Source of the DNA: CAUZRD01 sp963582255 | Lineage (GTDB): Bacteria > Pseudomonadota > Alphaproteobacteria > Rhizobiales > TMED25 | DNA: 9,642 nucleotides | Assembly: GCA_963582255.1 (NCBI GenBank) | Contig: CAUZRD010000074.1 | Span: 1-9,642 of the forward strand | Direction of reading: 5' to 3' | Shown here: in pieces, positions 6,904 through 9,642 of the stretch | Layout: each line of letters begins with the position of its first letter | Numbering within the stretch: the first letter of the stretch is position 1 | Made by a program: the position numbers and the translations under genes | The notes under the pieces: model-generated | The model's input: only the letters and a program-made list of their open reading frames with translations | What the model was told of the DNA's origin: nothing | The model's database searches: none

Positions 6904-6922
6904 TCAAGCTGAACAAGAGTTA

Positions 6923-7381
6923 ATGATGGTAGTTTTTCAAAGCCCGATGGAGATTGCGCTGGAAGAGGCGAGGTGTGCGTTTGACGCCGATGAAGTCCCG
7001 GTCGGAGCGGTAGTTTTCTCGAGCGAGGGCAAGCTGCTGGCTAGAGCTAGAAACCGGATGCGTTCATGCAGCGATCCAACTGCCCATGCCGAAATAATAG
7101 CTATTAGAGAGGCAGCAGGAAATCTAGGCTCTGAGAGGCTTATGGGCTGTGATCTTTACGTCACATTGGAGCCCTGTGCGATGTGCGCGGCTGCCATATC
7201 ATTTGCTCGAATTCGCCGGTTATATTTTGGTGCTAGTGACCAAAAACAGGGCGGTGTAGAACATGGCCCGCGCTTTTTTACCTCAGCTACCTGTCACCAT
7301 GCGCCTGAAGTCTATGGTGGTTTGTCCGAGCGCCCCGCACTTGAGTTAATGCGTCAGTTTTTTATACTAAAGCGTGTGTAG
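6923..7381 (+). CDS. tadA: tRNA adenosine(34) deaminase TadA
   Basis: 152-residue zinc-dependent deaminase that converts wobble adenosine 34 to inosine in tRNA-Arg(ACG). The cytidine/deoxycytidylate deaminase-type site is complete: H55-A-E57 (in DPTAHAEIIAIREA), where E57 is the proton shuttle, and P84-C85-A-M-C88, with H55, C85 and C88 binding zinc. DEVPVGAVV at 23-31 is the usual N-terminal strand, and the C-terminal SDQKQGGVEHG, CHHAPEVYGG and MRQFF segments are typical of TadA. The open frame extends upstream to 6854, but that would run antisense through the start of the divergent gene and adds unconserved sequence. ATG 6923 and ATG 6926 are adjacent; AAGAG at 6915-6919 is better spaced (6 nt) for 6926, so the protein may be one residue shorter. 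It converges on purD with 42 bp between stops; no hairpin terminator is seen there. Confidence 0.95.
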   Translation: MMVVFQSPMEIALEEARCAFDADEVPVGAVVFSSEGKLLARARNRMRSCSDPTAHAEIIAIREAAGNLGSERLMGCDLYVTLEPCAMCAAAISFARIRRLYFGASDQKQGGVEHGPRFFTSATCHHAPEVYGGLSERPALELMRQFFILKRV

Positions 7382-7423
7382 TGAAAGAGTGACAGATCTT
7401 GAGCTGCTGAATGTGGGGGGCCG

Positions 7424-8686
7424 TTAGCTAATGGTACGCCAGCCAATATCTCGTCGACAAAAGCCGCCGGGCCAATCGATAAGATCAACTGCCTGATAAG
7501 CTAGGGCTTGAGCTTCAGCAATGTTGGGGGCTTTAGCGGTGATATTCAGCACCCGCCCGCCAGCCGAGATGATCTCACCGTCGCGGTGTGCGGTGCCGGC
7601 ATGAAAAATTTTTACATCGCCAAGCTTGCCGGCTTCGTCCAAACCATTGATGGGTTGCCCGCTTTGATAGCTGTTGGGATACCCATCAGAGGCCATGACA
7701 ACGGTGAGCGCGGCATCATCATGCCAGCTAAGATGAAAATGTTTCAGGTCGCCATCGACGGTTGCCATCAGCGCTGGAAGGAGATCTGATTTAAGGCGCA
7801 TCATTAGCACCTGCGTCTCGGGATCGCCAAAGCGGACATTATACTCGATGAGCTGTGGGCCATCGTCCGTGATCATCAATCCTGCATAAAGGACTCCGCA
7901 AAAGGGTGCGTTGGCCCGGGCCATGGCTGCAATGGTGGGCGTGATAATGCGGTCCATCACTTGATCTATCATCTTATCGGTCATAACGGGTGCGGGTGAA
8001 TAGGCACCCATGCCGCCGGTGTTGGGGCCTTTGTCGCCATCGAAGACGCGTTTGTGATCTTGTGCGGAGGCGAGGGGGAGTACATTGGCCCCGTCGCTCA
8101 AAACAAAGAAACTTGCCTCTTCACCCACCAAGAAATCTTCGATGACGACTGAAGAATCTGAGCCAAAAACACCAGCAAATATGTCATTGACTGCGGTAAA
8201 AGCCTCGATGTGGCTTGTGCAGATAGTCACGCCTTTGCCAGCTGCCAGTCCATCGGCCTTAACTACCATTGGATAGGGGCGTTCTTGGATATATGCGAGG
8301 GCTGAGTCATGATCTGAGAAACTCATGTAGCCCGCGGTCGGGATGTTGTTGGCAGAGGCAAGTCTTTTGGTAAAAGATTTCGAGCCTTCCAATTGCGCAG
8401 CAGCCTTGGTTGGGCCAAATGCTTTAATCCCAGTGGCTAACAGGTCATCGATTAGACCGGCGCAAAGCGGAGCTTCCGGACCGACAACAACCAAGTCAAT
8501 GGCATTCTCAGCAGAAAATCTAATAATGCCAGCATGATCATTAGGATTAATATTCACGATATCAGCATGCTCTGCGATACCGGGGTTCCCGGGGCAGGCA
8601 TATAGGTGATCAAGAAGGGGACTTGCCGAGATTGCCCAGGCGAGTGCATGTTCGCGTCCGCCGCTGCCGATCAGTAAAATTTTCAT
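7424..8686 (-). CDS. purD: Phosphoribosylamine-glycine ligase (GAR synthetase)
   Basis: 420-residue PurD, full family length, catalysing ATP-dependent ligation of glycine to 5-phosphoribosylamine, the second step of de novo purine synthesis, in the cytosol. N-terminal domain: MKILLIGSGGREHAL at 1-15 and PGNPG at 32-36. The ATP-grasp domain follows with KADGLAAGKG at 143-152, the signature PNTGGMGAYSP at 221-231, and the metal-binding region EYNVRFGDPETQ at 281-292 (E281 and N283 are the expected Mg ligands). A C-terminal domain completes the protein to TAA at 7424-7426. ATG 8686 matches the family N-terminus exactly, although its SD is poor (AAAGA at a distance). It is divergent from xseA across 173 bp, which must hold both promoters. 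Nothing looks truncated or shifted. Confidence 0.97.
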   Translation of the reverse strand: MKILLIGSGGREHALAWAISASPLLDHLYACPGNPGIAEHADIVNINPNDHAGIIRFSAENAIDLVVVGPEAPLCAGLIDDLLATGIKAFGPTKAAAQLEGSKSFTKRLASANNIPTAGYMSFSDHDSALAYIQERPYPMVVKADGLAAGKGVTICTSHIEAFTAVNDIFAGVFGSDSSVVIEDFLVGEEASFFVLSDGANVLPLASAQDHKRVFDGDKGPNTGGMGAYSPAPVMTDKMIDQVMDRIITPTIAAMARANAPFCGVLYAGLMITDDGPQLIEYNVRFGDPETQVLMMRLKSDLLPALMATVDGDLKHFHLSWHDDAALTVVMASDGYPNSYQSGQPINGLDEAGKLGDVKIFHAGTAHRDGEIISAGGRVLNITAKAPNIAEAQALAYQAVDLIDWPGGFCRRDIGWRTIS

Positions 8687-8859
8687 TACACTATTGTCTT
8701 TGCGACCTGTTGGATGGGGGTGGTATCAAAGTATTGGGTTCCCAGACGTTTTGCACATATGTAACTCAATAGTGGGTGACTTGATGGCATTCTCCTGTAC
8801 CTTCCTAAACGATTTTCTATCATGGTTGGTAATTTCGAACGAGCCTTGGAGCTGAAGCT
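8687..8859. other. Divergent spacer between purD and xseA
   Basis: A 173 bp region that should hold the leaders and promoters of purD (minus) and xseA (plus). TATCAT at 8818-8823 (five of six bases of TATAAT) lies 36 bp before xseA, but no good -35 is found at 16-18 bp. An 8 bp inverted pair, CACTATTG (8689-8696) and CAATAGTG (8767-8774), is present. No riboswitch-like structure or tRNA is recognised. An antisense open frame across it on the minus strand (9009 to 8686) has no recognisable features. Confidence 0.4.
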
Positions 8860-8862
8860 GTG
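8848..8862 (+). promoter_or_regulatory. Ribosome binding site and GTG start of xseA
   Basis: GGAG at 8848-8851 lies 8 nt before GTG 8860-8862. An in-frame TAA at 8830-8832 closes the frame upstream, and no ATG or TTG in this frame lies between it and the GTG. The GTG is therefore the only sensible start before the conserved OB-fold begins. Confidence 0.8.
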
Positions 8863-9642
8863 GATGAGTTCGACGAAAACAACAATATACCAGAGCTGAC
8901 GATCTCTGAGCTTTCCGGCGTGATCAAGCGTACCATGGAGGATGCATTCGGCCGCGTGCGTCTGCGCGGTGAGGTATCTGGATTTCGCGGCCCGCATTCC
9001 TCTGGCCATAGCTATTTCACGCTGAAGGATGAAAATGCCCGGATTGATGCGGTGATTTGGCGCGGCGTCTATCAGATGCTGGATGTCAAACCGGAAGAGG
9101 GACTGGAGGTAATTGCAACGGGAAAGGTGACGACCTATCCCGGTCGCTCAGTCTATCAGATTGTTATTGATCATTTAGAGCCTGCTGGCATTGGTGCGCT
9201 GATGGCGCTCCTTGAGGAACGTCGCCGTAAATTAGCTGCTGAAGGATTGTTTGATGAAGGCCGTAAACAGGTATTGCCGTATTTGCCGCAGGTGATTGGA
9301 GTGGTGACATCGCCAACTGGCTCGGTTATTCGGGATATTCTCCACCGGATAAGTGATCGCTTCGCGGCTCATGTTTTGGTCTGGCCGGTGCGAGTCCAAG
9401 GAGATACCAGCGCTAGTGAGGTCGCCGCGGCTATCCGTGGTTTTGATATGCTGGATGGCAGTGGTGGATTGCCACGGCCTGATGTTCTTATTATTGCGCG
9501 TGGAGGCGGTAGTATCGAGGATTTATGGGGGTTTAATCAAGAAGAGGTGGTGCGCGCTGTCGCAGCCTGCACTATTCCGGTGATTTCAGCAGTTGGTCAT
9601 GAAACCGACTGGACTTTGATCGATCATGTTGCTGACAGACGC
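8860..9642 (+). CDS. xseA: Exodeoxyribonuclease VII large subunit (3' end beyond window)
   Basis: The first 261 codons of XseA; the frame is open to the last base, so the C-terminal part lies outside. Exonuclease VII (XseA with several XseB subunits) degrades single-stranded DNA from both ends in recombination and repair. The N-terminal OB-fold nucleic-acid-binding domain spans about 10-107, with LRGEVSGFRG at 35-44, SYFTLKD at 51-57 and VIWRG at 65-69. The catalytic domain begins with VIGVVTSPTGSVIRD at 145-159 and holds ARGGGSIEDLWGFN at 213-226 and the signature SAVGHETDWTLIDHVADRR at 243-261, which is cut by the window edge. It starts with GTG after a good SD. The protein begins with an acidic stretch (DEFDENN) before the family core. 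It is divergent from purD. What is visible is intact. Confidence 0.96.
   Translation, partial: MDEFDENNNIPELTISELSGVIKRTMEDAFGRVRLRGEVSGFRGPHSSGHSYFTLKDENARIDAVIWRGVYQMLDVKPEEGLEVIATGKVTTYPGRSVYQIVIDHLEPAGIGALMALLEERRRKLAAEGLFDEGRKQVLPYLPQVIGVVTSPTGSVIRDILHRISDRFAAHVLVWPVRVQGDTSASEVAAAIRGFDMLDGSGGLPRPDVLIIARGGGSIEDLWGFNQEEVVRAVAACTIPVISAVGHETDWTLIDHVADRR

Noticed and set aside
6854..6922. 23-codon upstream extension of tadA
   Set aside because: It would run antisense through the start of the divergent gene, and the TadA family begins near the MEIALEEA segment.
7382..7423. Convergent tadA-purD spacer with a G-run at 7415-7420 as a bidirectional terminator
   Set aside because: No hairpin of useful length and no T-tract on either strand.
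8686..9009. 107-codon minus-strand open frame covering the purD-xseA spacer and the start of xseA
   Set aside because: It is antisense to the conserved XseA OB-fold, has no recognisable domain, and its stop coincides with the purD start region; best explained as a shadow.

Overview
This window looks like a housekeeping chromosomal segment from an alphaproteobacterium with roughly balanced G+C. The main evidence is a BamF/DUF3035-type lipoprotein next to a pair of M16 peptidase-like genes, together with an endonuclease-type MutL. I recall this local order (lipoprotein, M16, M16, mutL, rsmD, rluB-like, tadA, purD, xseA) from alphaproteobacterial genomes; I have not checked it against a database. 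Order and genus cannot be fixed from the sequence. Nothing suggests a mobile element, prophage, CRISPR array or horizontally acquired island, and no gene is visibly broken.

Layout: (1) 28-3523, plus strand, an envelope block: a lipoprotein probably belonging to the outer-membrane beta-barrel assembly (BAM) machinery, an M16 zinc peptidase subunit with an intact HxxEH site, and, overlapping it by 4 bp, a second M16 protein that has lost HxxEH but keeps the conserved C-terminal half. (2) 3646-5466, plus, mutL, encoding a mismatch-repair protein with ATPase, clamp-binding and metal-dependent nuclease motifs. (3) 6880 down to 5503, minus, an RsuA/RluB-type pseudouridine synthase followed with a 20 bp overlap by rsmD. 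(4) 6923-7381, plus, tadA, the tRNA wobble adenosine deaminase, divergent from the pseudouridine synthase across 42 bp. (5) 8686 down to 7424, minus, purD of purine biosynthesis. (6) 8860 to the window edge, plus, the first 261 codons of xseA (exonuclease VII large subunit), which starts with GTG and runs off the window.

Functional groups: an envelope proteolysis/assembly group (1), DNA repair and processing (mutL, xseA), RNA modification of rRNA and tRNA (rluB-like, rsmD, tadA), and one purine enzyme. Coding density is high. The longest non-coding stretch is the 173 bp divergent spacer between purD and xseA. No strong intrinsic terminator is visible in any spacer.

I found no convincing undescribed system. 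The points most worth a second look are the operon pairing of the active/inactive M16 proteins with a BAM-type lipoprotein, several start-site ambiguities (an exact TATAAT abutting the first start; a TTG alternative for the first M16 gene), and small inverted repeats in the spacers and in the lipoprotein gene.
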